Below, one piece after another: positions 22,841 to 22,947 of a stretch of DNA of 22,947 nucleotides. The notes below the pieces were generated by a model. It saw only the letters and a program-made list of their open reading frames with translations, was not told where the DNA came from and did not search any database. The DNA is from Paenibacillus sp. oral taxon 786 str. D14. GTDB lineage: Bacteria; Bacillota; Bacilli; Paenibacillales; Paenibacillaceae. The stretch is from positions 498,938-521,884 of the forward strand of contig NZ_GG695970.1 in NCBI RefSeq assembly GCF_000159955.1, in the 5' to 3' direction. Position 1 is the first letter of the stretch. Each line of letters begins with the position of its first letter. The position numbers and the translations under genes are program-made.

Positions 22841-22947
22841 ACTGATCCTCCTTAAGTCATTCTCTCGGTAGTAGTCATTACCTTCCATAGGGTATCCCGA
22901 TCCCCGTGTTTTCATGTTTCAGACCCGTAGAATTTAGTTTATATTTA

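Noticed and set aside
22870..22915. Alternative start of the 58-aa gene at ATG 22915 and an ECF-type TGAAAC promoter nearby
   Set aside because: No ribosome binding site at 22915 and no matching CGTA-type -10 element.

Overview
The window looks like chromosome from a spore-forming member of the Bacillota, most probably Paenibacillaceae. The gene set is Bacillus-like (FadR regulon, CotSA-like glycosyltransferase, YheC/D ATP-grasp protein, YkkCD with a guanidine-I riboswitch), the coding sequence is moderately GC-rich, and Shine-Dalgarno sites are strong (AAGGAGG type). The genus is inferred from general resemblance, not from a search. I see no rRNA, tRNA, CRISPR array, insertion sequence or phage gene.

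Layout. 1-108 (-): 5' end of a probable futalosine hydrolase (mqnB). 275-1285 (-): NamA/YqjM old yellow enzyme with its own terminator. 1431-2296 (+): promoter, guanidine-I riboswitch with intrinsic terminator, and a paired SMR guanidinium exporter (ykkC, ykkD). 2345-2661 (+): truncated, frameshifted nitroreductase remnant. 2708-4516 (-): SgrR-type regulator, divergent from a 60-aa basic small protein (4665-4847). 4900-7531 (-): etfA, etfB and fadR. 7894-17728 (+): fadF, fadN, fadA, fadE, lcfA and a hotdog thioesterase, very probably one operon. 17811-18887 (+) and 18953-19729 (-): convergent spore-coat-type glycosyltransferase and ATP-grasp genes. 19894-21645 (+): MarR regulator and MFS exporter. 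21654-22511 (-): SDR with the active-site spacing of 2,4-dienoyl-CoA reductase. 22664-22840 (-): small hydrophilic protein.

How it works together. The central 13 kb is a near-complete fatty acid beta-oxidation locus. LcfA activates fatty acids to acyl-CoA. FadE oxidises acyl-CoA and passes electrons to ETF (EtfAB). FadF is a membrane iron-sulfur protein of the kind proposed to pass ETF electrons to menaquinone. FadN hydrates and oxidises, and FadA thiolyses. The FadH-like SDR near the right end could handle unsaturated substrates. FadR, the acyl-CoA-responsive repressor, sits between the two arms, and a near-perfect FadR operator (7564-7581) lies in the fadR/fadF divergent region beside a likely CcpA cre site. 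Part of the electron-acceptor route may also be represented by mqnB, if that partial gene is what it seems.

Most worth a second look: the 17-bp hairpin that buries the ribosome binding site of the glycosyltransferase (17757-17806); a cluster of five TAACGCT motifs between fadR and etfB; the SgrR regulator divergent from a small basic protein, which resembles the enterobacterial sgrR/sgrS-sgrT arrangement; and the guanidine riboswitch operon with its decayed nitroreductase. I found no clearly undescribed multi-gene system; most of the window is a compact version of known Bacillus functions.
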